DNA from: Planctomycetota bacterium
Lineage (GTDB): Bacteria > Planctomycetota > UBA8108 > UBA1146 > JAJFFE01
Reading direction: 5' to 3'
Assembly (NCBI GenBank): GCA_021776775.1
Contig: JAJFFE010000173.1
Span: 1 to 33,795 of the forward strand
DNA length: 33,795 nucleotides
Both the position numbers and the translations under genes were made by a program. Below, piece after piece: positions 23,829 through 33,753 of this stretch. Under the pieces are notes generated by a model. It made no database searches. It was not told the origin of the DNA and saw nothing but the letters and a program-made list of their open reading frames with translations. How positions within the stretch are numbered: position 1 is the first letter of the stretch; every line of letters starts with the position of its first letter.

Positions 23829-24094
23829 TCCTTCGTTAAGCGGATCAGAAATGCCATGATCTCGGCCACCGCCGGGTAGAGTTCTTCGGGAATCTCGCTC
23901 GCGAGTGGCAGCTGCGAGAGAAGATCCGCCAAGTCGTCGTCTTCGTTCACGGGAATATCGTGCTGTTCAGCGAGTTCTCGGATGCGCTTGGCGCACGCGC
24001 CGCGTCCCGACGCGAGCACGCGCGGCGCTCCGTCGAGTTCCGGTCGGTAGCCCAACGCGACGGCGAGTTCATCGGAAACGAGCGTGCGCTTCAT
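23819..24094 (-). CDS. FlhB C-terminal-domain-like protein (FlhX/YlqH type)
   Basis: 91-residue soluble protein resembling only the cytoplasmic C-terminal domain of FlhB/YscU export-switch proteins: ELAVALGYRPELDGAPRVLA, then GRGACAKRIRELAEQHDIPV and DDLADLLSQLPLASEIPEELYPAVAEIMAFL. The membrane part and the self-cleaving NPTH site of full-length FlhB are absent, as in the Bacillus YlqH group. The homologous domain in FlhB interacts with export substrates and FliK. It overlaps the stop of the upstream fliK-like gene by four bases, the same pair arrangement as ylqG-ylqH. Function is not settled even in the model organisms. Confidence 0.88.
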   Translation of the reverse strand: MKRTLVSDELAVALGYRPELDGAPRVLASGRGACAKRIRELAEQHDIPVNEDDDLADLLSQLPLASEIPEELYPAVAEIMAFLIRLTKDRE

Positions 24095-25578
24095 GCTTGT
24101 AGATCCAATCTCGTGGCGTCGGTGATCGTCTGACGGGCCGCGGACGGGCGCCGGCGCGTTTGCGCAGTCGCCGTGGAGTGGTAGCCCGCTCGATCGAGCG
24201 CCTCCGTCAAATCGACCAACCCGTCGTCCACTTGCTGCCCCGTGATCGGATCGTCGACCACGAACTCGAGGGCGAGATCTCCACGTTCGGACGTCTGCTC
24301 AGCGTCGGTGTCGAGCCGCCCCCGCACCTCGACTCGGCCCAACGTCTTCGAATCGATGCTGATTCTAAAACCGAGGCCGTCGCCGTCTTCGTCGCGATCG
24401 TCCGTCACCGTCATCCGAAACGGAGTCTGGCGATCCGGGTGCGAGAACACGCCGCTGCCGAGAAACAGCGGCGGCTTATCATCTAATGAACCAAGGTCGA
24501 GCCACTGCAAGTACGCCAACGACTCGGCACGCTCCATCACTTCGCGTGCGACTCCTCGAAACTCGACGAACCACGGTTTCGACTCGAGATGCTCACGCTC
24601 GATATGCACGAACGTTTCGATGGCCCGCCATCGCGCCGTCGGTGAAAGATCACGAAGCGCGTCGCTCGCAAGGGTCTGCTGCGACGGCGAAGATCCCTCG
24701 AGGAGAAGTTCGACTCGTCCCTGGAGTGACGACGGACTCGGCAGCCCCGCGACACTCGATCGCAGCGATCCCAACGCCCCGCGAAGCGCGGCAAGCTCTG
24801 GATCGTGAGCAGAGAACATCCGAATCAACTGATCGATCGCCTGCGCCACCCGCGCCGGTAGCGAGAGCGCCACTCGATCGACCGTGCCCGAGACCAAGCC
24901 TGCAACCTTCACCACCATTCGCGAGGCGGCGTCGCGCTCCGGACCCGGTTCGAGGAACCGGTCGACGACGGACTGTAGAGCGGTACCAAGCGATGCGACC
25001 GGACGCTCGAGCACCCCGGCGTACAACGACTCGCCTCCGCGAATGGTCGCCGGTGTCACCGGCGCATTGTGAGCAACCAAGTCGGCGACCACGCGGGCGG
25101 ATAACTCGGCGCGCGAGTCTCCGACTCGAATCCCCATCGACCGCAACATGTCGGCGGCGGGACGAAGGTCGACCTCGCTCTGGTTCGTTCCTCGGGCTCG
25201 CATCGCCGACGCCAGCACTCGCTCCAACGCGGCGGAATCCGACGGCGCCCGCACCGGACGGTCGTCGGTCGACGGTAGCGTCGCCTCGATGATCCGTAGC
25301 TGCGTCTCTGCGCCGATGCGAACGGCGCGCAGCCGGAGCTCGGTGCCGGGCGGATACGGTTCCGGGGCGACCAGCGAGGTGAGGTGATCGAGTAGTGACA
25401 CCTCGACCTGGTAGGGCCCGGGAGAGACGCCGGACAACAGGCGAACGACTTGCGCCGCGATGACTTGGCCGGGCTCGGGCAATGGCGTCGCCGGCGGTTG
25501 GCCGCCGGCTCCACTATGTACGGCGGGCGGCGCGGTCGGCGGGAGTACGGGCGAGAGCGAGTTCGTCGAGTCGGCCAT
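24091..25578 (-). CDS. FliK-like flagellar hook-length control protein
   Basis: 495 residues. The Pro/Ala-rich N-terminus (PVLPPTAPPAV) and low-complexity organisation, an alpha-helical middle, and the C-terminal beta-type domain (GLGFRISIDSKTLGRVEVRG, then LEFVVDD) fit FliK/YlqG-like proteins, in which the C-terminal domain switches export specificity through FlhB. Identification rests on this and on the coupled flhB-like gene; sequence similarity alone is weak. The ATG at 25578 has AAGGA five bases upstream; a start at 25782 would extend into the region of the divergent transporter gene. No other flagellar gene is in the window. Confidence 0.72.
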   Translation of the reverse strand: MADSTNSLSPVLPPTAPPAVHSGAGGQPPATPLPEPGQVIAAQVVRLLSGVSPGPYQVEVSLLDHLTSLVAPEPYPPGTELRLRAVRIGAETQLRIIEATLPSTDDRPVRAPSDSAALERVLASAMRARGTNQSEVDLRPAADMLRSMGIRVGDSRAELSARVVADLVAHNAPVTPATIRGGESLYAGVLERPVASLGTALQSVVDRFLEPGPERDAASRMVVKVAGLVSGTVDRVALSLPARVAQAIDQLIRMFSAHDPELAALRGALGSLRSSVAGLPSPSSLQGRVELLLEGSSPSQQTLASDALRDLSPTARWRAIETFVHIEREHLESKPWFVEFRGVAREVMERAESLAYLQWLDLGSLDDKPPLFLGSGVFSHPDRQTPFRMTVTDDRDEDGDGLGFRISIDSKTLGRVEVRGRLDTDAEQTSERGDLALEFVVDDPITGQQVDDGLVDLTEALDRAGYHSTATAQTRRRPSAARQTITDATRLDLQA

Positions 25579-25708
25579 GGGATTCCTTCTACCCCCGATG
25601 TCGGCACGATCCGGACGCTTCTCCGGCAGGAATCCGTTACGATCGGAGTTGGTTCCCGCCCTCGTGAGACTCGCGCAACCGTTCGCAGGGCTGAGTTGCG
25701 AAGGAGCA

Positions 25709-27085
25709 ATGCCCTTGGAGATCGTCCGCCGGTGGTTCCGCCGCCAATTCTCCAACCCCCAACTGGTCGTGTTGCTTCTCATCCTCGTCGCCTGCTTCGC
25801 GACGATTCTCTTCTTCGGTCGTATGCTGCTTCCGCTGCTGATCAGCCTCGTGCTCGCCTACCTGCTCGACAGCGTCGTCATGTTCCTTCAGCGCCTTCGT
25901 GCGCCTCGGCTTCCGGCGGTGATCATTGTCTATTCCGGATTCCTGGCCGCGTTCGTGGTCGCGGTCCTGATCATGGTTCCGCTCCTGACCGATCAAATTC
26001 GAGACCTGGCGAAGAGCGTCGGCAAGCTAGATGTCGAGGAGCTCGTCGACCGCGTGCCCGATGAGTTCTGGCAATTCCTCGGCGAGCCAGACCCCGACGA
26101 CATCCAGCCCGACGAGGCCGCGCTGGAAACGCCTGGTAACGGTGGTGAGGAGCCTGACGCCCCCCCAGCTGGCTCGGAGGGCACGGATGCCAACCGACCC
26201 GAAACGGCGGACGGCGGCGAGCCCCTCAAGCCGGACGAGGTGGCCGCTGGCTCTGGCACCGACGCGAAGACGCCAGTGCAGTCGACCGACAGCGAAACCT
26301 CGCCGCAATCGGCGACAGAAGAGAACCCGACCGTCGAGGACGGGGCCGACCCGAATAGCACTCCGGCGCCTTCGCCCCGGGTACTTCTGAAGCGCAAGCT
26401 CAAGGGGATCCCGAACGACATCCAAAACTGGATGGTCAGCGAATACGACAAGATCGCGACCGGCTTGCTCGACCAGATCCCGCTGCTCATTCAGCTGCTC
26501 GTCTACGCGATTCTGATTCCGACGCTGGTGTTCTTCATGCTCAAGGACAAGCGTCAGATCCAACTCTGGTTCCAGCGCTTCCTCCCGCCCGAGCGCGACC
26601 TCGCCACGCAGGTGTGGCAAGACCTCGATCGCCAGATCGGGAACTACATTCGTGGGAAATTCTGGGAGATCCTGATCATCGGGGGCGCGAGCTACATCAC
26701 GTTCGCTTGGTTCGAGCTGAACTTCGCGTTGTTGCTCGGAATCTCGGTCGGGCTATCCGTCGTGGTGCCGTATATCGGCGCGACCGTGATCACGCTACCG
26801 GTTGCCATCGTCGGTTACACACAGTTCGGCGCAACGTCGACGTTCGCATGGCTAATGGTCGCCTACTTCGTCATCCAAATCCTCGACGGCAACGTGTTGG
26901 TCCCACTGCTATTTTCGGAAGTGGTGAGCCTACACCCGATCGCCATCATCGCGGCAATCTTGCTATTCGGGGGCTTCTGGGGCTTTCTGGGTGTGTTCTT
27001 TGCAATTCCGCTGGCGACGTTGGTGCAAGCCATCATCAAAGCGTGGCCGCGCCCCAGTGACGAGCCAGCGGTGGAATCGAGTTGA
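25709..27085 (+). CDS. AI-2E family transporter (PerM/YdiK-like) with acidic insertion
   Basis: 458-residue integral membrane protein of the AI-2E transporter family, whose members export small molecules or act as Na+(Li+)/H+ antiporters; substrate unknown here. N-terminal helices (LVVLLLILVACFATILFFG, then LLPLLISLVLAYLLD) and the C-terminal cluster with VVPYIGATVITLPVAIVGY and FAIPLATLVQAII are typical. Residues about 125-222 are an Asp/Glu/Pro/Ser/Thr-rich insertion that splits the usual cytoplasmic or periplasmic loop. The ATG at 25709 follows AAGGAG by only two bases; a TTG at 25715, eight bases away, may be the real start. Divergent from the fliK-like gene, convergent with the rlmI-like gene. 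Confidence 0.88.
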   Translation: MPLEIVRRWFRRQFSNPQLVVLLLILVACFATILFFGRMLLPLLISLVLAYLLDSVVMFLQRLRAPRLPAVIIVYSGFLAAFVVAVLIMVPLLTDQIRDLAKSVGKLDVEELVDRVPDEFWQFLGEPDPDDIQPDEAALETPGNGGEEPDAPPAGSEGTDANRPETADGGEPLKPDEVAAGSGTDAKTPVQSTDSETSPQSATEENPTVEDGADPNSTPAPSPRVLLKRKLKGIPNDIQNWMVSEYDKIATGLLDQIPLLIQLLVYAILIPTLVFFMLKDKRQIQLWFQRFLPPERDLATQVWQDLDRQIGNYIRGKFWEILIIGGASYITFAWFELNFALLLGISVGLSVVVPYIGATVITLPVAIVGYTQFGATSTFAWLMVAYFVIQILDGNVLVPLLFSEVVSLHPIAIIAAILLFGGFWGFLGVFFAIPLATLVQAIIKAWPRPSDEPAVESS

Positions 27086-27130
27086 CGTCTCGTCGACGGC
27101 AACTCGACTCCTCCGCTCATGACTTGGCTC

Positions 27131-28321
27131 TTACTCGATGCGCAGCACGACCCCGCACAGATACTGCGATTCGGGGAACGTGACGGACACGGGGTGGTCG
27201 AGACCCTGGCTGAGCCGCTCGACGATCTGAATGTCGCGACCCGTGTCGAGAGCGGTATGAAAAATCATCTCCTGAAACGCTGCGGCGTCGACCGCTCCCG
27301 AGCAACTAAACGTGACCAAGGAGCCGCCCGGGCGCACCAGCTTGACGCCCAACAAGTTGATGTCTTTGTACGCGCGCATCGCACTTTTCACGCGCGAGCG
27401 TGAGGGAGCGAGTTTCGGCGGATCGATGATCACCGAGTCAAAACTCCGCCCCTCGTCCCTGAACCGACGGAACAGCTGGAAACAGTTTCCCGCGATACAG
27501 TCCTCGTCGGCGACCGAGTACCCCGCTCGATCCAAGTTGCGCCGCGCCGTTTCCAACGCCGAGACCGAAGAATCGGCCAGCGTCACCCGATCAGCGCCTT
27601 GCGCGAGCGAGTGCAGCGCGAAGGCGCCGGTGTAGCAGAACGCGTCCAGGACTTCTCCGGCGCCGGTGTGAGCCGCGGCCCGGCGTCGGTTATCACGCTG
27701 GTCGAGGTAGAACCCGGTCTTGTGACCGTCGGCGATATCGGTCAGGAACTCGAATCCGCCCTCGCGAATGACCAAGTCTTTGGGCGGGGCTCCGCCCCCC
27801 AGCAGCCCGTCGGGAAGGGTGAACCCCTCCTTTTCCTCCATATCGGCGTCGCCACGGTGCCAGATGCCGAGCGGCGAAAGCTCCTCGGTCAGCACGTCGA
27901 CGAAGAGCTGCTTGCGCTGCTCGACCCCACGGGTCGTCATCTGCACCACGAGGTAGTCCCCGTAGCGGTCGACGATCAGCCCCGGGATCCCGTCGGCGTC
28001 CGAGTGGATCAGCCGATACGAGTCGGTCTCGGGGTCGACTGCGAGCCGCGACCGAGACTGAATAGCTCGGCGGATTCGTGCTCGCCAGAACTCGGCGTCG
28101 ATCTCGACCGATTCGCCCCATTGGAAGACCCGAACCCGGATCTCGGAGGCAAAGTTGTAAAAACCTTGCCCGCACACACGTTCTTCGTGGTCGACCACTT
28201 GAACGACATCACCGTCCGCCGGCCCCCCCTCGACGCTTTTGACGGCGCCGGAGAAGATCCACGGATGGCGGTAGTAGACTGACTTTTCGCGACCAGGCGC
28301 GATGACAACTTTGGCATTCAT
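27131..28321 (-). CDS. RlmI-like class I SAM-dependent rRNA (cytosine) methyltransferase
   Basis: 396 residues, the usual length of RlmI, which methylates a cytosine at C5 in 23S rRNA. An N-terminal PUA-like RNA-binding domain (HPWIFSGAVKSVEGGPADGD) is followed by the EEHE-like middle domain (RLIHSDADGIPGLIVDRYGD), then a Rossmann methyltransferase with GHKTGFYLDQRDNR, EVLDAFCYTGAFALHS (SAM site) and VIIDPPKLAPSR, the catalytic DPP motif; a Cys follows in TFSCSG, the likely nucleophile. Target cytosine is inferred, since related proteins modify other sites. No strong SD before the ATG at 28321; an in-frame start at 28432 would overlap hutU. Divergent from the hut operon. Confidence 0.9.
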   Translation of the reverse strand: MNAKVVIAPGREKSVYYRHPWIFSGAVKSVEGGPADGDVVQVVDHEERVCGQGFYNFASEIRVRVFQWGESVEIDAEFWRARIRRAIQSRSRLAVDPETDSYRLIHSDADGIPGLIVDRYGDYLVVQMTTRGVEQRKQLFVDVLTEELSPLGIWHRGDADMEEKEGFTLPDGLLGGGAPPKDLVIREGGFEFLTDIADGHKTGFYLDQRDNRRRAAAHTGAGEVLDAFCYTGAFALHSLAQGADRVTLADSSVSALETARRNLDRAGYSVADEDCIAGNCFQLFRRFRDEGRSFDSVIIDPPKLAPSRSRVKSAMRAYKDINLLGVKLVRPGGSLVTFSCSGAVDAAAFQEMIFHTALDTGRDIQIVERLSQGLDHPVSVTFPESQYLCGVVLRIE

Positions 28322-28430
28322 GACCGCTGCTTCCCAGATTCGGGCCGGCGTGACAAGGGAAACCGATCGAACTCTTGTCAGCACCGCCGAGGTCTGTTGA
28401 AATCCCGGGCCCTGAACGCGCGGAAACAGC

Positions 28431-30095
28431 ATGAACAGAGACCGATCTCCGATTCACGCTCCCACTGGGACCGAGCTGAGCTGCAAGAGCTGGCTGACCG
28501 AAGCTCCCTTGCGAATGCTCATGAACAACCTCGATCCCGCGGTGGCGGAAGACCCTGACCAATTGGTCGTCTACGGCGGCTCCGGTCGCGCTGCCCGGAA
28601 TTGGGATTCCTACGAGGCAATCCTCCGCGCCCTCCGGACCCTGGAGGACGACGAAACGCTGCTCGTGCAGAGCGGCAAACCGGTCGGCGTCGCCAAAACC
28701 CACCCTATGGCTCCCCGAGTCCTGATCGCCAACTCCAATCTCGTTCCGGCGTGGAGCACGATCGACGAATTCCGGCGGCTCGAAGGCCTCGGCCTGACCA
28801 TGTACGGGCAGATGACGGCCGGCAGCTGGATCTACATCGGGTCCCAAGGAATCCTCCAGGGCACCTACGAAACCTTCGTCGAGGCGGGCCGCCAGCACTT
28901 CGGCGGCAAGCTGAGCGATCGTTGGATCCTGACCGCAGGGCTCGGAGGAATGGGTGGCGCTCAGCCGCTCGCCGGCACCATGGCCGGCGCCTCGGTGCTC
29001 GCCATCGAAGTGGATCAGAGCCGCATCGAAAAACGGCTCGAGACCCGGTACGTCGACGAGTCGACCGGTGATCTCGACAAAGCGCTGGCACGGATCGAAG
29101 CCGCCTGCAAAGCCGGCGAGCCCGTTTCGGTCGCCTTGCTCGGCAACGCAGCCGACATCGTTCCCGAGTTGGTCAAGCGCGGCGTGACCCCTGACATGGT
29201 CACCGACCAGACCAGTGCCCACGACAACCTGCACGGCTACGTTCCGCACGGAGTGACGTTCGAAGACGCCGTCGCCCTGCGCAGTTCGAACCCAGAGCGG
29301 TACATCGCGCAGTCCATGGAATCGATGGCGGTCCACTGCCGCGCCATTCTCGATCTGCAGAGTGCTGGCTCCATCGCGTTTGACTACGGGAACAACCTAC
29401 GCGGGCAAGCCAAGGAAGTCGGCGTCGAAAACGCGTTCGACTACCCGGGCTTCGTGCCCGCGTACGTACGGCCGCTCTTCTGCGAAGGCAAGGGTCCGTT
29501 TCGCTGGGTCGCCTTGTCGGGCGATCCAAAGGACATTCATCGCACCGACGACGCCATCCTCGAGCTGTTCCCCGACGACGAACCGCTCTGTCGCTGGATT
29601 CGCATGGCTCGCGAACAGATCGCGTTCCAAGGTCTCCCCGCCCGCATCTGTTGGCTGGGCTACGGCGAGCGTGCACGAATGGGGCTGAAGATCAACGAAC
29701 TGGTAGCAAGCGGCGAGATCTCTGCGCCGATAGTCATCGGAAGGGACCACCTCGACTGCGGGTCGGTCGCCTCACCGAACCGCGAAACAGAGTCCATGCT
29801 CGACGGTTCAGATGCCATCGCCGACTGGCCGCTCTTGAACGCCCTTCTCAGCACCGCTTCCGGTGCGACCTGGGTGTCGATCCACAACGGAGGCGGAGTG
29901 GGTATCGGCAACTCGACCCACGCCGGACAGGTGATCGTCGCGGACGGCACCGCCGACGCGGCGGCGCGACTCGAACGCGTCTTGACCAACGACCCGCTGA
30001 TGGGAATCCTTCGTCACGTCGACGCCGGCTATGACCACGCCGTCGACGAGGCGAAGCGGCACGGAATTGACATTCCAATGGAGGGACGATCGTGA
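28431..30095 (+). CDS. hutU: Urocanate hydratase
   Basis: Second enzyme of histidine degradation: hydrates urocanate to imidazolonepropionate using tightly bound NAD+; cytosolic homodimer. 554 residues, normal length. Motifs: [11 protein letters not shown] near the start, [35 protein letters not shown] (NAD+ site), [22 protein letters not shown], and [18 protein letters not shown] with the active-site Cys407. First gene of hutU-hutI-greA; its stop overlaps hutI by four bases. HutH (histidase) is not in the window. An ATG at 28431 is used; upstream bases GGAAACAGC give a modest SD. Confidence 0.97.
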   Translation: MNRDRSPIHAPTGTELSCKSWLTEAPLRMLMNNLDPAVAEDPDQLVVYGGSGRAARNWDSYEAILRALRTLEDDETLLVQSGKPVGVAKTHPMAPRVLIANSNLVPAWSTIDEFRRLEGLGLTMYGQMTAGSWIYIGSQGILQGTYETFVEAGRQHFGGKLSDRWILTAGLGGMGGAQPLAGTMAGASVLAIEVDQSRIEKRLETRYVDESTGDLDKALARIEAACKAGEPVSVALLGNAADIVPELVKRGVTPDMVTDQTSAHDNLHGYVPHGVTFEDAVALRSSNPERYIAQSMESMAVHCRAILDLQSAGSIAFDYGNNLRGQAKEVGVENAFDYPGFVPAYVRPLFCEGKGPFRWVALSGDPKDIHRTDDAILELFPDDEPLCRWIRMAREQIAFQGLPARICWLGYGERARMGLKINELVASGEISAPIVIGRDHLDCGSVASPNRETESMLDGSDAIADWPLLNALLSTASGATWVSIHNGGGVGIGNSTHAGQVIVADGTADAAARLERVLTNDPLMGILRHVDAGYDHAVDEAKRHGIDIPMEGRS

Positions 30096-31345
30096 GCGAA
30101 AAGGTCGAACTCCTCATCGAGAATTGTTCGCAGGCCCTCTTCACGGGAACACGTGACGAGGGCCACGATGTTTCCGAGGGAGTTACCATCGCGGTCGCCG
30201 ACGGGCGCATCGTCGGGATCGGCAACAGTGACGAACTCGCGGGCCGATTCAAAGGGCTCACCGAGGTCGACGGCACCGGACGTCTCCTGACCCCCGGTTT
30301 TGTCGACTCTCACACCCACCTCGTCTTCGCCGGCGATCGCTCCGCGGAGTTCGCGCGCCGGTGCGCTGGCGCGTCGTACGAGGAGATCTCCGCGGCAGGT
30401 GGCGGAATCCGCGCCTCGGTACGCGCCACCCGCGCCGCCAGTGAAGACGAGCTGTTTCACCTCGCCGCGCAGCGCGCGGTCCGCATGTTGTCGCTCGGTA
30501 CGACGACGGTCGAAGTGAAGAGCGGGTACGGCCTCGATCTGGACACCGAGCTTCGCATGCTCCGGGTCGCGCGACGACTCGACGAAGAGTTGCCGCTTCA
30601 CGTGCTGCCCACCTTCATGGGTGCGCACGAGTTCCCCGACGAGTATCGGGAAGATCGAGACGGCTACGTCGATCTGGTCTGCGAGACCATGATCCCCGCC
30701 GTTGCCCAAGAGAAGCTCGCGCTGTTCTGCGACGTCTTCTGCGAAGAATCCGTCTTCTCGCCCGAACAATCAAAACGGGTGCTCGAGTGCGGAAAGCAGG
30801 CTGGCCTCAAGCCGAAGATTCACGCCGACGAGCTTGCCGCGTCGGGGGGGTCGACGGTGGCCGCTGAAGTCGGCGCGGTCAGCGCCGACCACCTCATGAA
30901 AACCACTGAAGAAAACATTCGCGCTCTCAAAGAATCAAACGTCGTCCCCACGCTTCTGCCAGGGACGACTTTTTTCTTGGGCAAAGAGCAATATGCTCCC
31001 GCCCGCGCGCTCTTGAACGCGGGATGCCCGGTCGCCATCGCGACCGATCGCAACCCGGGATCGTGCACCATCGAGAGCATGCAATTCATCGTTGGATTGT
31101 CGTGCCTTCGAATGGGAATGACTCCCATTGAAGCGTTCCGTGGCGCGACGGAGAATGCCGCGCTCGCTCTCGGACTGTCTGACGCCTGCGGCCGCTTGGC
31201 CGTCGGTCTGGCAGCTGATCTCATTCTGTGGGAATGCCCCGATCCCGCACGCATCGTTTACGAATTCGAAAACATCATCCCTCGAACGGTCTTTGTGGGC
31301 GGCCGTGCGGTCTTCGGGATGCAACTCGATCGTCGGAACAGGTAG
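30092..31345 (+). CDS. hutI: Imidazolonepropionase
   Basis: Third step of histidine degradation: hydrolyses 4-imidazolone-5-propionate to N-formimino-glutamate. Metal-dependent amidohydrolase of 417 residues. Motifs: [19 protein letters not shown] with metal-binding HxH, a [11 protein letters not shown] segment, [51 protein letters not shown] and ATDRNPGSC, all family-diagnostic. GTG start in a GTGA overlap with hutU, so the two are translationally coupled. Six bases separate its stop from the next gene. Confidence 0.97.
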   Translation: MSEKVELLIENCSQALFTGTRDEGHDVSEGVTIAVADGRIVGIGNSDELAGRFKGLTEVDGTGRLLTPGFVDSHTHLVFAGDRSAEFARRCAGASYEEISAAGGGIRASVRATRAASEDELFHLAAQRAVRMLSLGTTTVEVKSGYGLDLDTELRMLRVARRLDEELPLHVLPTFMGAHEFPDEYREDRDGYVDLVCETMIPAVAQEKLALFCDVFCEESVFSPEQSKRVLECGKQAGLKPKIHADELAASGGSTVAAEVGAVSADHLMKTTEENIRALKESNVVPTLLPGTTFFLGKEQYAPARALLNAGCPVAIATDRNPGSCTIESMQFIVGLSCLRMGMTPIEAFRGATENAALALGLSDACGRLAVGLAADLILWECPDPARIVYEFENIIPRTVFVGGRAVFGMQLDRRNR

Positions 31346-31351
31346 ATGTAG

Positions 31352-33583
31352 ATGTCGAATTTTCGGGAAGCCGTCGATCGAGCTTTGCGCGAGGAACGCT
31401 GGGACGACTACGAAGAGATCTGGCTCGACGCGCTCGAGAGCAACACCAGCACCATCGCTGAGTTTCTCCGCGCCGCTCGAATCGCCACTGAAGCGGGGCA
31501 GGGCCCCAAAGTCGCATCGGTGCTATCACTCCTGATTCCTCAGGCTGATGGTATGCGCATCGACAAGAAGCGTGAGTTCTACGAAGCTCTGGTGACATGC
31601 TCACCGAAGAACCGGGACTTTCGCGATCAGCTGCTCGTCGTCTACAAGGAGCAGTTCGGTGACGCGCCCGGGTTTGACACGTACGTCAAGACGGCAGATC
31701 TCAAACGCACCAGCGACCCCGCCGCTGCAATCGAGAGCTTTTACAACTTGGTCAAGTACATGCCCGGTTCGTATGTGTACCACCGCTCCGGCTGGGGCAT
31801 CGGTGAGATAACCGACGTCGATGGCGTCTCGGGGGTCGCAATCATCGACTTCAAAGAGAAGCCGGGACACCGCGTGCAAATCGACGCGATCCCCGACATC
31901 TGCGAGCAGCTTCCGAAAGACCACCTGATGGTCCTGCAGTGGAAGTCGCCGGAGACGTTGTCGGATCTACGTGACAACGACCCCGTCGAGCTGATCAAGA
32001 AGGTCCTTCGAACCAGCAAGAAACCGCTCGCCCTCGCCCGTATCCGCGAGAAGTTGCTCGGATCGATCGTCGCGACTGGATCGTGGACGAAGTGGTGGAC
32101 CAAGGCTCGCAACCTGATCAAGAAAGATCCGGAAGTCGGCGCAACCTCGAGCCGCACCCCGGAGTACTTCCTACTCGAGGGACCCGAGGGGCTCGCGGCG
32201 TCGCTCGAACGGCGTCTGGCCAAGCAGCACCTCAAGCAACAACTGCGCATTCTGCGCGAAGCGGTCGAAGACGCGGAGACCGACGCCGAGCAGGACGCCG
32301 TTCGACCGTTCCTCGAGAAGCTTCCTGCCGCGCTAACCATCTCCGACGCCCCTCCCGGGGTCGCCCTCGAGTGCTTGCTGTTCATGAAGCACCAAGGAAT
32401 CGATCTGACTGCGATGCCGTCGGTGCACGAAACGCTCGAACGGTCGGATCACCCCGGCGACGTCATCAACCTGCTGGGTCGCCAGGAGGATCAAAAAGAA
32501 GTGATCGACATGCTTCGCTCCGAGAGTGGCGAAGCGTGGGAGCGGATGCATACGGACCTGCTGCTGCGTGCGGACGATGCGCCGCGCCGGTACCTCGTCC
32601 AACTCATGTCCGATGAATCCCGCGAAGACGAAATCGACCAATGGGCCAAGGACATTCACCGGCTGCCGAAGAACGCTCCGCTGTTCTTCCTCTGGCTGGT
32701 GAAAAAAGTGGGCCTCGGCAACTTCGACATGATTCCTTCGCTAGCCGAACACCGAGGCATCGACCTGTATCTCAAGGGGTTGACGCTCCTCAACGACTTC
32801 TGCGTGCAGTCGCTCGAGAAGACCGATGCCATGCTCGAGCTGACGATCAAGCGCTACAAGCAACAGCTCGCCGGTCGACCGTACAAGGTTCTGATCGAAG
32901 TCACGTCGAACTCTGAAATCGCGGCGGTACGGAACGTCTACAAAGAGATCGACTCGTCCGCAGCGTTCTCGTCGAGTGCCAAACAGGGACTCTTGGCCGC
33001 CGTGCTGCGCGTGCAGCCAACGGTCCTCGTGTCCACTATCGACCGGACGACTACCGCGGCCAGCGACGACTCGGTCATTTACTCCACCGACTACGGGATC
33101 GAGAAGAAGCAGAAGGAGCTCGAAGAGATTCGAAACGACAAGCTCCCGGCCATTTTCAAGCTCATCGGCGAAGCCGCGGAGTTCGGGGACTTGAGCGAGA
33201 ACGCGGAGTTCACGTCCGCGATCGAAGAGCGCGAGAACCTCAACCGGCGAGCGATGGAGATTCAGGGACAGCTCGACAAGGTGAGGCGTATCAATCCGAA
33301 AGAAGCGAGCACCGACTACGTCACTCTCGGAAGTCGCATCGCCATGACCGATCTCGGGTCGAACGAGCCGAGCACGTTCTCGCTGCTCGGACCGTGGGAC
33401 GGTGGGCCACAGGATAACGTGCTCTCGTACATGTCACCGCTCGGGCGCGCGGTCATGGACAAGAAGATAGGCGAAGAGTTCACGGTCGCGCTTCCGACCG
33501 GCGAATCTGTCTACCGCATCGACAACATCGGACGCCACGGCGAACCGATGCCGGAAGCGAGTGGCCAAGTGGCCAAAGACTAG
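31352..33583 (+). CDS. GreA/GreB-type transcript cleavage factor fused to a long N-terminal region
   Basis: 743 residues, several times the 158 of Escherichia coli GreA. The last 160 or so residues are a Gre factor: an antiparallel coiled coil with AEFGDLSENAEF, where Asp613 and Glu616 are the tip acids that coordinate Mg2+ in the RNA polymerase active site, then a globular domain (ISPL-like MSPLGRAVMDKKIGEEFTV). Gre factors rescue backtracked polymerase by stimulating RNA cleavage. The N-terminal part (about 1-560) is mostly helical, with a segment GSYVYHRSGWGIGEITDVDG that looks like a small beta domain. Chlamydiae have a similarly extended GreA, so I regard this as a PVC-type form. Third gene of the hut operon. 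Confidence 0.9.
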   Translation: MSNFREAVDRALREERWDDYEEIWLDALESNTSTIAEFLRAARIATEAGQGPKVASVLSLLIPQADGMRIDKKREFYEALVTCSPKNRDFRDQLLVVYKEQFGDAPGFDTYVKTADLKRTSDPAAAIESFYNLVKYMPGSYVYHRSGWGIGEITDVDGVSGVAIIDFKEKPGHRVQIDAIPDICEQLPKDHLMVLQWKSPETLSDLRDNDPVELIKKVLRTSKKPLALARIREKLLGSIVATGSWTKWWTKARNLIKKDPEVGATSSRTPEYFLLEGPEGLAASLERRLAKQHLKQQLRILREAVEDAETDAEQDAVRPFLEKLPAALTISDAPPGVALECLLFMKHQGIDLTAMPSVHETLERSDHPGDVINLLGRQEDQKEVIDMLRSESGEAWERMHTDLLLRADDAPRRYLVQLMSDESREDEIDQWAKDIHRLPKNAPLFFLWLVKKVGLGNFDMIPSLAEHRGIDLYLKGLTLLNDFCVQSLEKTDAMLELTIKRYKQQLAGRPYKVLIEVTSNSEIAAVRNVYKEIDSSAAFSSSAKQGLLAAVLRVQPTVLVSTIDRTTTAASDDSVIYSTDYGIEKKQKELEEIRNDKLPAIFKLIGEAAEFGDLSENAEFTSAIEERENLNRRAMEIQGQLDKVRRINPKEASTDYVTLGSRIAMTDLGSNEPSTFSLLGPWDGGPQDNVLSYMSPLGRAVMDKKIGEEFTVALPTGESVYRIDNIGRHGEPMPEASGQVAKD

Positions 33584-33612
33584 CGCTTACGCAACTGGCG
33601 GCATGAACGAGC

Positions 33613-33655
33613 AGAAGCACACGATCCGCTCCGGATCGTGTGCTTCTTTCTTTTG
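33613..33655 (+). terminator. Strong intrinsic terminator of the hut-gre operon
   Basis: Perfect 16-bp stem (33613-33628 with 33632-33647), loop CTC, then TTCTTTT. It lies 30 bases after the gre-fusion stop. Confidence 0.95.
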
Positions 33656-33753
33656 GTTCATCGCGCATCTGAGGGGCGAGGTATCGGCAGAGAGGGAACG
33701 GTAGCTCCGCTATCTTGTGGTTGTCACGACCATGAGACGGCAAGGAGGCTACC

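Noticed and set aside
24486..25292. Plus-strand open frame of 268 codons opposite the fliK-like gene
   Set aside because: Extremely rich in Arg, Thr and Pro, typical of shadow frames; lies within the minus-strand gene.
28322..28345. GGGAAGCAGCGG on the minus strand, reminiscent of the SRP RNA tip
   Set aside because: The SRP core needs GGTCAGG and CCGGAAGG before AGCAGC in a closed hairpin; those are missing.
28209..29336. Minus-strand open frame of 375 codons opposite hutU
   Set aside because: Antisense shadow of a clear hutU and of the rlmI start region; no family features.
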